Positions 35,479-44,550 of a DNA stretch of 64,000 nucleotides are shown here, piece after piece. Made by a program: the position numbers and the translations under genes. The DNA comes from an uncultured Chthonomonas sp. GTDB lineage: Bacteria > Armatimonadota > Chthonomonadetes > Chthonomonadales > CAJBBX01. The stretch spans positions 54,942-118,941 of the forward strand of contig CAISJD010000065.1 of assembly GCA_903885605.1 (NCBI GenBank). Reading direction: 5' to 3'. The stretch's first letter is position 1; each line of letters starts with the position of its first letter. The notes below the pieces were generated by a model. That model was not told the origin of the DNA, searched no databases, and saw only the letters and a program-made list of their open reading frames with translations.

Positions 35479-36291
35479 TCACGGCGCCAGCTTGCCTGCT
35501 GCGAGAAGCGCCAGCACCGCGGAGCCGACGACGATGCGGTACACGACGAACACGGTCGTCGGCTGGGTCTTGAGGAACTTCAGTAGCCAGTCGATGGTCG
35601 CCCAGCCCACTGCAAACGCAACGGCAGTAGCGATAATCGTGGGCCGCATCATGCCCGCACCGGCCAGCGAATGACGCACCTTCACCATCTCGTAAGCGCC
35701 CGCAGCGAAGACGGCAGGCAGGCTGAGCAGGAAGGAGAACCGGGCGGCGGTGGCACGCTCGAAGCCGCATGCCATTGCGGCAGTCATGGTAGTACCGGAG
35801 CGGGAGGCGCCTGGGATCAGCGAGAAGGCCTGCCCGATGCCGACGGCCAAGCCATCCATCAGCGTCACGTCCGCGATGCCGCGGCTCTGGCTCGCGCGCC
35901 TCTCAGACCACGCCAGCACCAGCGCGAAACCGATCATGCTGGAGGCCACTACCGTGAGTGAGCGGAACTGCCCCTCGATCACCTTGTGCAGCAGGAGCCC
36001 CAGGAACACGACGGGAATGGTGCCGACAATGACGGGGACGAGCAGCTTGCGCCCGGCCTCGCCTTCGCGGCCACGGCCGGTGATGATGGCGATGATGTCA
36101 TGCCGGAAGTAGATGACTGCCGCTAGTAGTGTGCCGAATTGAGAGATGGCCGTGAAGGCCGTCAACAACTGCTGGTCAAAGCTCCATCCCAGAAGTTCAG
36201 GGACCACACGCAGATGACCGGTGCTGCTGATGGGAAGCCATTCGGTGAAGCCTTGGACGAACCCGAGGACGAGCGCTTGCAGGTCGTTCAA
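35479..36291 (-). CDS. uppP: Undecaprenyl-diphosphatase UppP (BacA)
   Basis: 270-residue membrane enzyme recycling undecaprenyl pyrophosphate to the monophosphate carrier. The two active-site motifs are VQGFTEWLPISSTGHL and SLIPGASRSGTTM, with eight hydrophobic helices between and after them. A TTG at 36291 is chosen because AAGGAG sits six bases before it; GTG 36309 would add six residues carrying that SD. Length matches UppP (about 270). It heads a minus-strand run with GT4, GNAT and DegT, consistent with lipid-carrier glycan assembly. It also confers bacitracin tolerance in many bacteria. Confidence 0.94.
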   Translation of the reverse strand: MNDLQALVLGFVQGFTEWLPISSTGHLRVVPELLGWSFDQQLLTAFTAISQFGTLLAAVIYFRHDIIAIITGRGREGEAGRKLLVPVIVGTIPVVFLGLLLHKVIEGQFRSLTVVASSMIGFALVLAWSERRASQSRGIADVTLMDGLAVGIGQAFSLIPGASRSGTTMTAAMACGFERATAARFSFLLSLPAVFAAGAYEMVKVRHSLAGAGMMRPTIIATAVAFAVGWATIDWLLKFLKTQPTTVFVVYRIVVGSAVLALLAAGKLAP

Positions 36292-36387
36292 ACCGCGCTC
36301 CTTGCCCACAACGTTACCGGGGCCGTACTAGTTTACACCGAAGACGCCGTCCAGACCGCAGACACGCCGAGTGCGCCGAGCAGACCA

Positions 36388-39300
36388 TCACTCGGACGCG
36401 AGGATACGAACCGGCCCCATGAGGCCGGAGGGGTAGAGCGGCGTGCCGGCCGGCAGCAGGAAGTTGCCCTTGGTGAGGCGTTCGGCCTCCGGCCGCGAGG
36501 CGTCGGCGATCACCCGGTTGGCCCAGAGGTTCGCTACGTCGATCTCCAGACGGTTGCCGCCGGGCCGCAGGGCGGAGGTGAGCTCGACCTGCCACGGCTC
36601 GCACCAAGCCGTGCCCAGATCCTTGCCGTTCAGCCGCACACGGGCGACGTCGCGCACCACGCCCAGGCTCAGGAAGCGCCGGCGTTCCTTGCCGCGCGCC
36701 GGGCTGGACGGCATGACGAACGCGGCCCGGTAGGTGGCGATGCCGGAGTAGTGGCGCAGGCCCTCCTCGGGCCGCTTGGTCCAGTCGGTCAAGGCGCTGA
36801 ACTCCACTTCCCCCTTCGCGGCCGCGCCGGCCGGGCCCAGAGCGGGCGACACCCACGCCGGGTCGAACCGCACGCTCCACGGGCCGCGCACCTCGGCCAC
36901 GGGTCGTCGCACAGGGAAGTTGGCCGTGCGCTGGGCCGGGCGAGGCGCCTTACCGCGGAAGATCACAAACAGGGCCTGGTAGGCGCCCAGCCGTAGCGGC
37001 AGGAGGGTGCGCCCGCCGCGGCGGGTGTACTCCGGCAGAGGCCGGGTCTCGCCGGTGAGCGGGTCGAAGAGCTCGGGGGCAGCGTTGCGGGCGCGCAGCG
37101 CCGCCTGCAGGGCTACCTCGCGGCTCGTGGGATTTGCGATGAAGTAGATATCGGCGCCGTCCGTGCGGCGGTGGATCCAGTCCATTCCGGCAACAGCGGT
37201 CGCGTCGACCATGCCCCAGGGACCGACGCCCAGGGGTCCGAGCGTGCGAGCCGCGGACCAGGCGGCCTGATCGGAGCTGGACTGCCAGGTGTCGCCGTTA
37301 GTGGCAAGCTCAGTCGTCTTCCCGCCCGTCAGCGTCACTACGATCCGACCGATGAGGCCCGCCGGGCTGGGCTGGTCGGTGCTGTTCGTGGCGCGCACCA
37401 CGATGCTGTTGGCGCCTGCGCGAACGAGCCGGGTGATGTCGGCATCGACCGCCCGCATGAAGTTGATGCTCCCCAGGCAGTCCTTGCCGTTGACCGATAG
37501 CACGAACTCGTTGTCCGCCGTCATGGTGGCCAGGGCGCGCACGATGCGACGGCCGGCGGGCACGACGAGGGTAGCGCGGAAGGTGCGAACGCCCGGCGGA
37601 GGGTTGCCCCCGTCGGCGGCGTGCCAGATCCACTGGGCGCCCTGCAGTCCCGCGTGGTCCGGCAGGGCCGCCATGGCGCGCGGGTCGGGGGCCGTCTCCA
37701 GGTCCGGCGGCGCCCCGTCGGACGCCATGATGCCCTGCAGCGACCGTCCCCAGATGACCCTCCCCTTCCCGAGCCTGCGCACCCCGGCGGCGGGGCGTTG
37801 GGCGCCCCACATCTCGGCCACAAGCGCCCGGATGCGGGCATCGGCGGCCGCGCGGTTGCCCAGGCCCTGGGCGTGCTTCGGCGGGTTGCCGACGACCGTG
37901 GCTCCGGCGGCCACAAGGTTCCTGATCCGAGCCAGGACGGCGGGGCTCATGGTCGCGCAGTTCGGCTCGAGCAGGACCAGGTACCTGTAGCTGAGGCCAT
38001 CCGGCAGCGTCAGGCGGCCGTCCTTCACGGCGAGGCGCGTGAGCAGGATCTCGGCGTTCATCCCGTCGAAGTCGCATCCCGCCGGGAGGGACGGCTGGAG
38101 CATGGACCGGCTGGGCACGAAACGTGTGGCGCCCTCGCCCACGAAGTAGGCCGCATCGGCCACGAAGCGCCCCTGCTGCAGGAGGTACTGGCAACGGCCG
38201 ATGTAGCCCAGCATGCCGTCAGCCATGGGCCACCAGGTGGTGTGCCGGCTGAAGATGCCGTAGTCCTCCAGCCCCGGCTTGTACTCGAAGGGCTGGTGCA
38301 CGTACTTGTGTATGACTGCCTGGTTGAGTCCGTTCGCGAAGCAGTAGTTCAGCGTGCGGCGGTACATGGTGGGCGCCGTCACCTGACCCAGCCAGGGGTG
38401 GTACGTCAGCGTCTCGGCCTGGACGATCTGCCGGCCGTAGATGCGCGCGCCGGAAGCCGCCGTCCGCAGGGCGTCGCAGACGGGCGACGCGAGGGAGACG
38501 ACCTCGGCGTTGGAGTGCATCACCTCGGCCATGGGAAGGTCGGCGCGCCCAAAGACCTTGAGCCCGTCGATCTGCGGCGACGGATAGCTGCCGTAGCCCG
38601 ACTCCGGGTTCATCAGCGTCTTTCGCTGGTGCGCCCGCTGCTGCAGACGGCCGTAGTAGCCGGCCACGAGGTCGGCGATGGTGTCGCGGTAGTCATTCAG
38701 GAAGCGGCTCGTCGTCTCGCGGTCGTCCACCAGCCGCCGTGCCATGGCGGGCAGCATCGGCAGCAGGTCGTAGCCGCGCCGACGACGGAACTGCTCGCGG
38801 AAGTCACCCGTCCAGGTGGGCTGCTGCCCCTGCACATCTGCGCCGATCTCCCAGCTGTCGGTGTGGAAGACCTTCATCACGCCCGGCGCCTTCTTCTCCG
38901 CGGCCGCCAGCATCCCTGCGGCGGCGTTGTCGAACATGAGGTCGGCGCCCTTCGTGCTGAGGACGTCCACCTCGTAGCCGCCGCCTGCCGACATGCGGGC
39001 GGGCTGCCCGATGGTTGTCCAGCCGAAGCGCATGACAGTCCAGCGACCGGCAGGCGGCGTCCAGTCGAGCCGGCCGTCAGGGCGCAACCGACCCGTCAGG
39101 TCGACGACCTGGGCGCTCCTGAGGTCGGAGGCCGCATCGTCCGGGTACTCCTCGGCAAGCGAACCCACCACGAGCCAGCCGCGGTTGCCCGACTTGAGGT
39201 CCCACCACTTCACGCCGCGCCGCACGACCGGCTGGTCGCCGCGCCGGAGCATCTGGAACTCGGCCAGGCGGACATCCGGCGCGTGGGCAGAGGTGATCAG

Positions 39301-40185
39301 CAGGCGGAACGTGGAGGCGCGCGTCTCGGGAACCGGCCAAGCGCGTGCGTCACCCATGCCCATGGTGAACCGGGCCACGGTCCGGAAGGTGCGGCCGTCG
39401 TCCGACGCCTGCAGTTCGCATTCGCGCGGCCCGCCATCCGGCATGGCCCGAAGGTAGACCGCCGTGGCGGCAAGCGGTCGGGCGTACGTGGCTTGGATCC
39501 AGACAGGGCTGACGAAAGACGGCGCGGTGGATGTCCGCCAGAAGGTCTCGGGGTCGGCGTCGCAGGCGTGGACGGCCGGCCAGTTCTCCTCCTCGCAGTA
39601 GCCCTTGTCGGTGTGGCTGCCGGTCACGGACGCAGGCGACGGCGGGCGGGCGGAGGACTCGGGGAACGCCACGACGGCCACATCATGGTAGACGCCCAAC
39701 CTCGTGAAGGGCGCGGGTAGCGGGGCTTGCAGGTCGCCGGGGCCGTCCACCTGCAGCTCGGACGAGACCAGCATCCTGGCGGCGGCCTCCTTGTCGACCC
39801 ACGCGCCGCCGAACGCCCAGCCGTCCACGATGCTGGCGCTCATGGTCATGCCCGCCCTGCCGGCCAGCCGGGCGGCCTCGCCGAACCAGTCGGCCCACGC
39901 AGGCCCCAGCATGGGCGGCTCCGCCGGCAGCGGCATGCCCGACGAGTTGAGCGTCTGCATGTGCATGACGCCGCCGATCCCCTTCTCGTGCATGGCGGCG
40001 ATGTCCCGGGCCATGCCCTCCTTGCCGCCATAGCCTCCTTCGAACCACCAGAAGACCCACGGCCGCGCCTTCATAGGCGGATTGGCGAAGCCGGCCCCCA
40101 GATCCGGCGCCGGTGAGCCATGCGCGGCAGGCAGGCAGACGGCCACGGCCGACAGCAGGGCGGCAAGGCGATGGTGCAGGGTCAT
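36388..40185 (-). CDS. Secreted GH106-type alpha-L-rhamnosidase
   Basis: 1265-residue exported hydrolase, the largest gene here. A signal peptide (LAALLSAVAVCLPAAHG) follows ATG 40185, with GAGAGGAG upstream. PWVFWWFEGGYGGKEGMARD and HEKGIGGVMHMQ match the GH106 opening. A discoidin-like insert (about 200-360) and the TIM-barrel region with KVFHTDSWEIGA and HSNAEVVSLAS follow, probably bearing the catalytic acids. Further beta-sandwich domains end in RNRLEI-like GNRLEIDVANLWANRV and the closing SGLMGPVRI common to this family. It would release rhamnose from rhamnogalacturonan or similar chains, feeding RhaM and RhaA in this window. Confidence 0.82.
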   Translation of the reverse strand: MTLHHRLAALLSAVAVCLPAAHGSPAPDLGAGFANPPMKARPWVFWWFEGGYGGKEGMARDIAAMHEKGIGGVMHMQTLNSSGMPLPAEPPMLGPAWADWFGEAARLAGRAGMTMSASIVDGWAFGGAWVDKEAAARMLVSSELQVDGPGDLQAPLPAPFTRLGVYHDVAVVAFPESSARPPSPASVTGSHTDKGYCEEENWPAVHACDADPETFWRTSTAPSFVSPVWIQATYARPLAATAVYLRAMPDGGPRECELQASDDGRTFRTVARFTMGMGDARAWPVPETRASTFRLLITSAHAPDVRLAEFQMLRRGDQPVVRRGVKWWDLKSGNRGWLVVGSLAEEYPDDAASDLRSAQVVDLTGRLRPDGRLDWTPPAGRWTVMRFGWTTIGQPARMSAGGGYEVDVLSTKGADLMFDNAAAGMLAAAEKKAPGVMKVFHTDSWEIGADVQGQQPTWTGDFREQFRRRRGYDLLPMLPAMARRLVDDRETTSRFLNDYRDTIADLVAGYYGRLQQRAHQRKTLMNPESGYGSYPSPQIDGLKVFGRADLPMAEVMHSNAEVVSLASPVCDALRTAASGARIYGRQIVQAETLTYHPWLGQVTAPTMYRRTLNYCFANGLNQAVIHKYVHQPFEYKPGLEDYGIFSRHTTWWPMADGMLGYIGRCQYLLQQGRFVADAAYFVGEGATRFVPSRSMLQPSLPAGCDFDGMNAEILLTRLAVKDGRLTLPDGLSYRYLVLLEPNCATMSPAVLARIRNLVAAGATVVGNPPKHAQGLGNRAAADARIRALVAEMWGAQRPAAGVRRLGKGRVIWGRSLQGIMASDGAPPDLETAPDPRAMAALPDHAGLQGAQWIWHAADGGNPPPGVRTFRATLVVPAGRRIVRALATMTADNEFVLSVNGKDCLGSINFMRAVDADITRLVRAGANSIVVRATNSTDQPSPAGLIGRIVVTLTGGKTTELATNGDTWQSSSDQAAWSAARTLGPLGVGPWGMVDATAVAGMDWIHRRTDGADIYFIANPTSREVALQAALRARNAAPELFDPLTGETRPLPEYTRRGGRTLLPLRLGAYQALFVIFRGKAPRPAQRTANFPVRRPVAEVRGPWSVRFDPAWVSPALGPAGAAAKGEVEFSALTDWTKRPEEGLRHYSGIATYRAAFVMPSSPARGKERRRFLSLGVVRDVARVRLNGKDLGTAWCEPWQVELTSALRPGGNRLEIDVANLWANRVIADASRPEAERLTKGNFLLPAGTPLYPSGLMGPVRILASE

Positions 40186-40722
40186 CGTGGTGGCTCCTCT
40201 CGGGCACGGCGCACGAACCGGAAGGCGGCGTTCCGACACATGGTACCGGGCGTCGGTGAGAGAGCGGCTCGGCCCGGCCGCGGTCGCGCAGATGACGGTC
40301 GCTCTGAACTGAGCGAAGCACGGTACCGGCGCGTTTCCTGGACAGCGCAGGATGGGGCCCTGGCTCCGCCGGTAGCCCCCCATATGACGCAGCGCGGCGA
40401 CGGCGGTGGGCAGATGCTGCCATCAGCGGCCGACCGGCCGCACCTCCTCCCGGTGAACCGGGGTGTGGTCGGATCCAGGACAACGGCGCCGACCAAGCGA
40501 ACAGCAGGCGCTCGCCCGTTGCAGCCCGGTTCGCGTTCACGTTGATGCGGTGCGGAGCGCGGCCCATACGACCCATGAGACCTGCGGGACCCATGGGCCG
40601 GCGGCCTCGGATTGGCGGTACCGGGGTTGCTTCCTGGTACGTCCTGCTGGGATTCGCGTTATGATTGGGTGATAGGATCGTCTTGCGCTGCCTCTGCAAC
40701 ACGACTGGTGCGGAGATCGCCC
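40186..40722 (+). other. 537-bp divergent intergenic region
   Basis: No convincing coding region on either strand. It separates the GH106 gene from the cyclase-STAND gene. A possible promoter for the latter is TTGATG (40542-40547) with CATACG (40565-40570), 17-base spacer. Nothing else is clear. Confidence 0.5.
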
Positions 40723-43374
40723 ATGCATGCGCCTGGTACGGCGCCCGTTACGCTGGTGTACGCGGACCTTGCCGGCAGCACCGCCGGCTGGCGCGAGCAT
40801 GGCCCGGGCTTCGGGGCCTCCATCGCAGCCATGCACGCGGTGGCCCGTGAACACGCCGAGGCCCGGGGCGGCGACTATGTGAAGAGCACGGGAGACGGCT
40901 TCATCCTGGCGTTCCCGTCGCCGCTCTTCGCGGTGATGTGCGCGGCCGAGATCCAGCGTGAGGTCCTTTGCGGCGAGAGGTTCGCGGCCGGGCCGCGTCT
41001 GGCGCTTCGGGTGGGCATCCACACCGATACGCCGACAGTGGTGGACGGCGAGTACACGGGTTTCGCCATGTGGCAGGCCCAGCGCGTGATGGACGCCGCC
41101 CAGGGCGCGCAGATCCTCATGTCGGAGACAACCTACATCCTGGCGAAGCGCGATGTCTCGGCCGCGCACGACTGCTCCTGCGAACCCCTGGGCAGCTTCC
41201 AGCTGCGGGACCTGCTGGAGCCGATCGCCCTCTACCGCGTCATTGTGCCGGGCGTGCCGCTCAGCGATCACCCGCCGCGCGTCATGCCCGCCGGATCGCA
41301 CAACCTGCCGGAAGAGGAGAGGCCTTTTATAGGGCGAACCCGGGAGGTAGCCGAGGTGGCCGGCCTGCTGGCGCACGAGGGGACGCGGCTCGTGACCATC
41401 ACGGGGATCGGCGGGATCGGGAAGTCGCGGCTCGCCAAGCAGGCCGCCGCCCGGCGGATCGACGACTACCCCGACGGCGTCTGGCTGGCAGACCTGGAGG
41501 CCGCCCGCACCCGCGAGGACGCCGTGGCGGCGATCCGTGCGGCCCTGCCGGTGGAGACAGGACCCGACTTCCCCGGCGCCGGGCGCAACGGAGCCCTGGG
41601 CTCGGCCCGGTTGCTGCTGATCCTGGACTGCTTCGAGCGGCTCGAGCCCCACGCAGCCCTGGTCGATGACCTGCTGCGTGCGGCGCCGAGCATCAGGTGC
41701 CTGGTCACGAGCCGTTGTGTGTTGGGACTGCCCCGCGAGTTCGAGTACCCACTCCAGCCCATGGACGCGGCCGCGGGTGACGACGGCGCCGAGCCGGGCG
41801 ACGCCATGGCGCTCTTTGCCGAGGCCGCCTCCCATGTGGTGCACGACTTCACGATCACTCCGGCGAACAGGCCCATGGTGGCTGGGCTCTGCCGCGAACT
41901 GGAGGGGATTCCGCTCTGCCTCGTCCTCGCTGCGGGCCGCCTGCGGCAGATGAGCCTGCCCGAGCTGACCGCTGAGGTTCGCACGCACCGGTTGGCCGTG
42001 CTGAAGCGCCGCGTGCCGGGCGCCGACCGACACGGGGCCATGCGCGACGTGGTGGCGGCGTCCATCGAGTTGCTGCAGCCCGAGACGCGCCGCCTGCTGG
42101 AGCAGGTGAGCCTCTTCCAGGGCGGGTTCTTTCAGGACGACGCCGCGGCCGTCTGCACGTTCGACGATGGGATCGACCTGCTCGACGGGCTCGCGTCGCT
42201 ACGCGAGAACTCGCTGCTCCACGCCCAGGTCGTGGATGATCGCACGCGGTACCGGCTGCTGGACACCGTTCGCGAGTACGTTGTCGGCGCGACGGCCCCA
42301 GGCGACGAGGCCATCGAAGCGAGCCGGAGGCGCCATGCCGAGCGTTACGCCGCGCTGGCGGCCTCGATCGGCATGGCGATGAACGGCGGGCGCTGGGCCG
42401 AGGCGATGGCGCACGTCCGACGCGAGAGCGCGAACCTCCGGGCGGCCGTGGGCTACGCCGCCGGCGCGCAGTCGCCTGAGCTGCTCATGGCCTTCGGCGG
42501 CACACTGGCCCGCATCTACTTCGAGGCCGGGCTCTGGGACGACTTCGCGCGGCTCGTGGAGGCCGCCGGCCCGGCGGCCGAAGCGCTCGGCCGCGAGGAT
42601 GTGGCCAACCAGCTCCTGGGCCTGCGGGGCGCCCGGGCGGCGAGGCAGGGCGATGCCCAGGCTGCCCGCGCCCTCTGGGAGCAGCGCGTGGAGCGCGCCC
42701 TGGCCGCCGGCGACGTGCCGGGCGCGGCCGATAACCTCTTCGACCTCGCCAACCTTGCGCGCGAGGCGGGCGACCACTCCGGCGCCAGGAGGCTCCTCCG
42801 GCGGGCGATGGGCATCGTGCGCAACTACCGCGACACCGGACTGCTCGGGACAGCGTTTGCCGTCCTGGCAGGCATGAGGTTAGCCGAGGGTGCGCCACGC
42901 GAGGCCGTTCGGGCGGCGGATCGCGCGGCGCGGGCCGCACAGGCCAGCGGCGATGTGGAGGCGCGGCTCTACATCCAGACCAGCGTCGGCCGGGTCTACC
43001 TTGAGGCCGGCGACGAGCGCCGGGCCGAGGCGGCGTTGCGCGAGGCCATTGGGCTCGCCATGAACGGCGACCGCGACCTGGCGCTCATCGGCGCGCTGAT
43101 CGACCTGGGCCGCCTCCACGAACGCGGCGGCCGTCCCGAGAGGGCGGCCAGGGCGTATGCCGCCGCTGCGAGCATACGGCCCGGCCTTCCCTGCGCACGC
43201 ACCGCGCTGGCGCACAGCGCACTGGACCGCTTCCGGCGGTCCTTGACGGACCCGCGGATCGTCTCCCTCCTCGATGAGGCCCGGGAAACGCCGTGGCAGC
43301 AGTCTGTGGCATCTCTGCTAGCCGACCCCGGCCGGGAGACCTGGCCGGGACCAATCACAGGGAGAGTGCAATGA
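40723..43374 (+). CDS. Class III nucleotide cyclase-like - STAND ATPase - TPR regulator
   Basis: 883-residue cytosolic three-part protein. Residues 1-185 are a class III cyclase-like domain with both metal Asps (Asp15 in YADLAGST, Asp58 in STGDGF). The position of the transition-state Asn appears to be Trp in FAMWQAQRVMDAAQGAQIL, so activity may be lost or changed. Residues about 205-500 are an NB-ARC/STAND ATPase: ERPFIGRTREVAEVAGLL, Walker A GIGGIGKS with Lys234, Walker B LLLILDCFERL, and GIPLCLVLAAGRL. A winged-helix-like part, then about 330 residues of TPR-like repeats, end the protein. Such proteins integrate ligand binding through the TPRs. ATGA overlap couples it to the Cys-rich gene. 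Confidence 0.85.
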   Translation: MHAPGTAPVTLVYADLAGSTAGWREHGPGFGASIAAMHAVAREHAEARGGDYVKSTGDGFILAFPSPLFAVMCAAEIQREVLCGERFAAGPRLALRVGIHTDTPTVVDGEYTGFAMWQAQRVMDAAQGAQILMSETTYILAKRDVSAAHDCSCEPLGSFQLRDLLEPIALYRVIVPGVPLSDHPPRVMPAGSHNLPEEERPFIGRTREVAEVAGLLAHEGTRLVTITGIGGIGKSRLAKQAAARRIDDYPDGVWLADLEAARTREDAVAAIRAALPVETGPDFPGAGRNGALGSARLLLILDCFERLEPHAALVDDLLRAAPSIRCLVTSRCVLGLPREFEYPLQPMDAAAGDDGAEPGDAMALFAEAASHVVHDFTITPANRPMVAGLCRELEGIPLCLVLAAGRLRQMSLPELTAEVRTHRLAVLKRRVPGADRHGAMRDVVAASIELLQPETRRLLEQVSLFQGGFFQDDAAAVCTFDDGIDLLDGLASLRENSLLHAQVVDDRTRYRLLDTVREYVVGATAPGDEAIEASRRRHAERYAALAASIGMAMNGGRWAEAMAHVRRESANLRAAVGYAAGAQSPELLMAFGGTLARIYFEAGLWDDFARLVEAAGPAAEALGREDVANQLLGLRGARAARQGDAQAARALWEQRVERALAAGDVPGAADNLFDLANLAREAGDHSGARRLLRRAMGIVRNYRDTGLLGTAFAVLAGMRLAEGAPREAVRAADRAARAAQASGDVEARLYIQTSVGRVYLEAGDERRAEAALREAIGLAMNGDRDLALIGALIDLGRLHERGGRPERAARAYAAAASIRPGLPCARTALAHSALDRFRRSLTDPRIVSLLDEARETPWQQSVASLLADPGRETWPGPITGRVQ

Positions 43375-44117
43375 GATCCACCTACATCGGTTGGGACCCG
43401 CGGGAGAGCCGCTGGGCGCCCGACGACCTGCTCTGGACCCACAACGGCGGATGGGACGACGTGGACGGCCTGCTGACCGACCCCGTGGCATGGATGGCCG
43501 ACATCACCTACGAGGTGGGTCCTCGTGCGAAGCTGGCTCCGAGCCCGCCCACCATCATCGCGCGGTACCGCATCCCCGCGGAGCCGCAGCGGCCGGAGCA
43601 GGGCCCGGTGACCATCGCGGGCGCCAATATGTCTGACATCATCATGCTGCAGGTGACGCCCGACCCGCCGAACCCCGATGCGCCCGTCGCCATTCCCGGA
43701 AGCGCGGAGGCGGACTGGCGCATGAGCGCCACCTACTGCGCGTCAGACGGCGGCGCCTACATCCACTTCCCGGTGCGGCGCACGGATCCCGCGGCCATCG
43801 CCCCGTTCCTCCGCGAGATGCTCAGGAGCCCACAGGCGCTCATCGACCAGATCAACAGATGGCCGAACCTCTACGAGTACGACGGCGACGCCGGTGAACC
43901 CGTGCCGATCCCCACCGACGGCACTCAACGGGAGCGGTACTGCATCGACTACTCGGACCTGGCGGTGGTGATCCAGGCCGGCTGCGTACCGGCGGGCGCC
44001 TTCCCGGCCTGCTGCAAGGTAACGGCATCGGCCTGCACCGGCAGCATCTGCCAGCCAGGCTACACCAAAACGGTGAACGGCATCCTCTACCTCTGCTACA
44101 ACAACATTCCGGGTTAG
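43371..44117 (+). CDS. Unknown protein with Cys-rich C-terminal tail
   Basis: 248 residues, no recognised family and no signal peptide. The first 200 residues contain RSTYIGWDPRESRWAPDD, ADITYEVGPRAK, TIIARYRIPAEP and DGGAYIHFPVRR, an alpha/beta mixture. The last 45 residues hold six Cys within CVPAG, ACC, SAC, SIC and LCY, ending in NNIPG. It starts within the stop of the cyclase-STAND gene (ATGA), so the two are made together. The tail could bind metal, form disulfides or be a processed peptide. The 36 codons before the stop recur as a broken copy at 46488-46595. A strong hairpin follows the stop. Confidence 0.75.
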   Translation: MRSTYIGWDPRESRWAPDDLLWTHNGGWDDVDGLLTDPVAWMADITYEVGPRAKLAPSPPTIIARYRIPAEPQRPEQGPVTIAGANMSDIIMLQVTPDPPNPDAPVAIPGSAEADWRMSATYCASDGGAYIHFPVRRTDPAAIAPFLREMLRSPQALIDQINRWPNLYEYDGDAGEPVPIPTDGTQRERYCIDYSDLAVVIQAGCVPAGAFPACCKVTASACTGSICQPGYTKTVNGILYLCYNNIPG

Positions 44118-44550
44118 GCCGCGAAGCAGGCGTGGGCGGCGATGGGTGGCGCGAAGCCGCCACCCACGTCGCCTTCGACGCGGCTTTGGGCCATGCCGCG
44201 CTCGTGCGTCTGCGTGGTCGGCTACGCCCGGCGCGATTTCGGCGCCTTGATGTATCGGCGCAGGTCGTTCGGCCTGAAGGGCCGACATGGTTCAGCGCCG
44301 CCCTCGCGCCGTTGTCACGGTACGGCAGCCCTGACGCGTTCGCGAAGGCCGGACGAGCGGCGAACCTTGCCAGGTCGTTGCCGCACCGGGCGAGCGACCC
44401 AATGAAACCGTGCGACGGCTTCATGGTGTAGTAGCGATGGGTGGGCAGAACCGGCGCGGGTTCCCGCGAAGGGCAGATCGGACGGGTCGTTGGCGTTGGC
44501 GTTGGATTCCACCCGACAAACATCTGGCGATGCCTGAAGGAGGTGGACGA
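44118..44550 (+). other. 433-bp intergenic region with strong hairpin
   Basis: No supported gene. TGGGTGGCG (44143-44151) and CGCCACCCA (44158-44166), extended by GGCGA/TCGCC, form a stable hairpin 26 bp after the Cys-rich gene stop, without a U-run. The rest is low-signal sequence, including a short GTTGGC repeat near 44490. Confidence 0.5.

Noticed and set aside
37621..39720. 699-residue plus-strand reading frame opposite the GH106 gene
   Set aside because: It is antisense to a gene with clear domains and signal peptide, and has Val/Gly/His-rich composition typical of a high-GC shadow frame.
40723..43374. Antiphage defence role of the STAND protein
   Set aside because: Cyclase-STAND-TPR proteins are common transcription or signalling regulators. 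No nuclease, TIR or other effector is attached and no defence genes are nearby.
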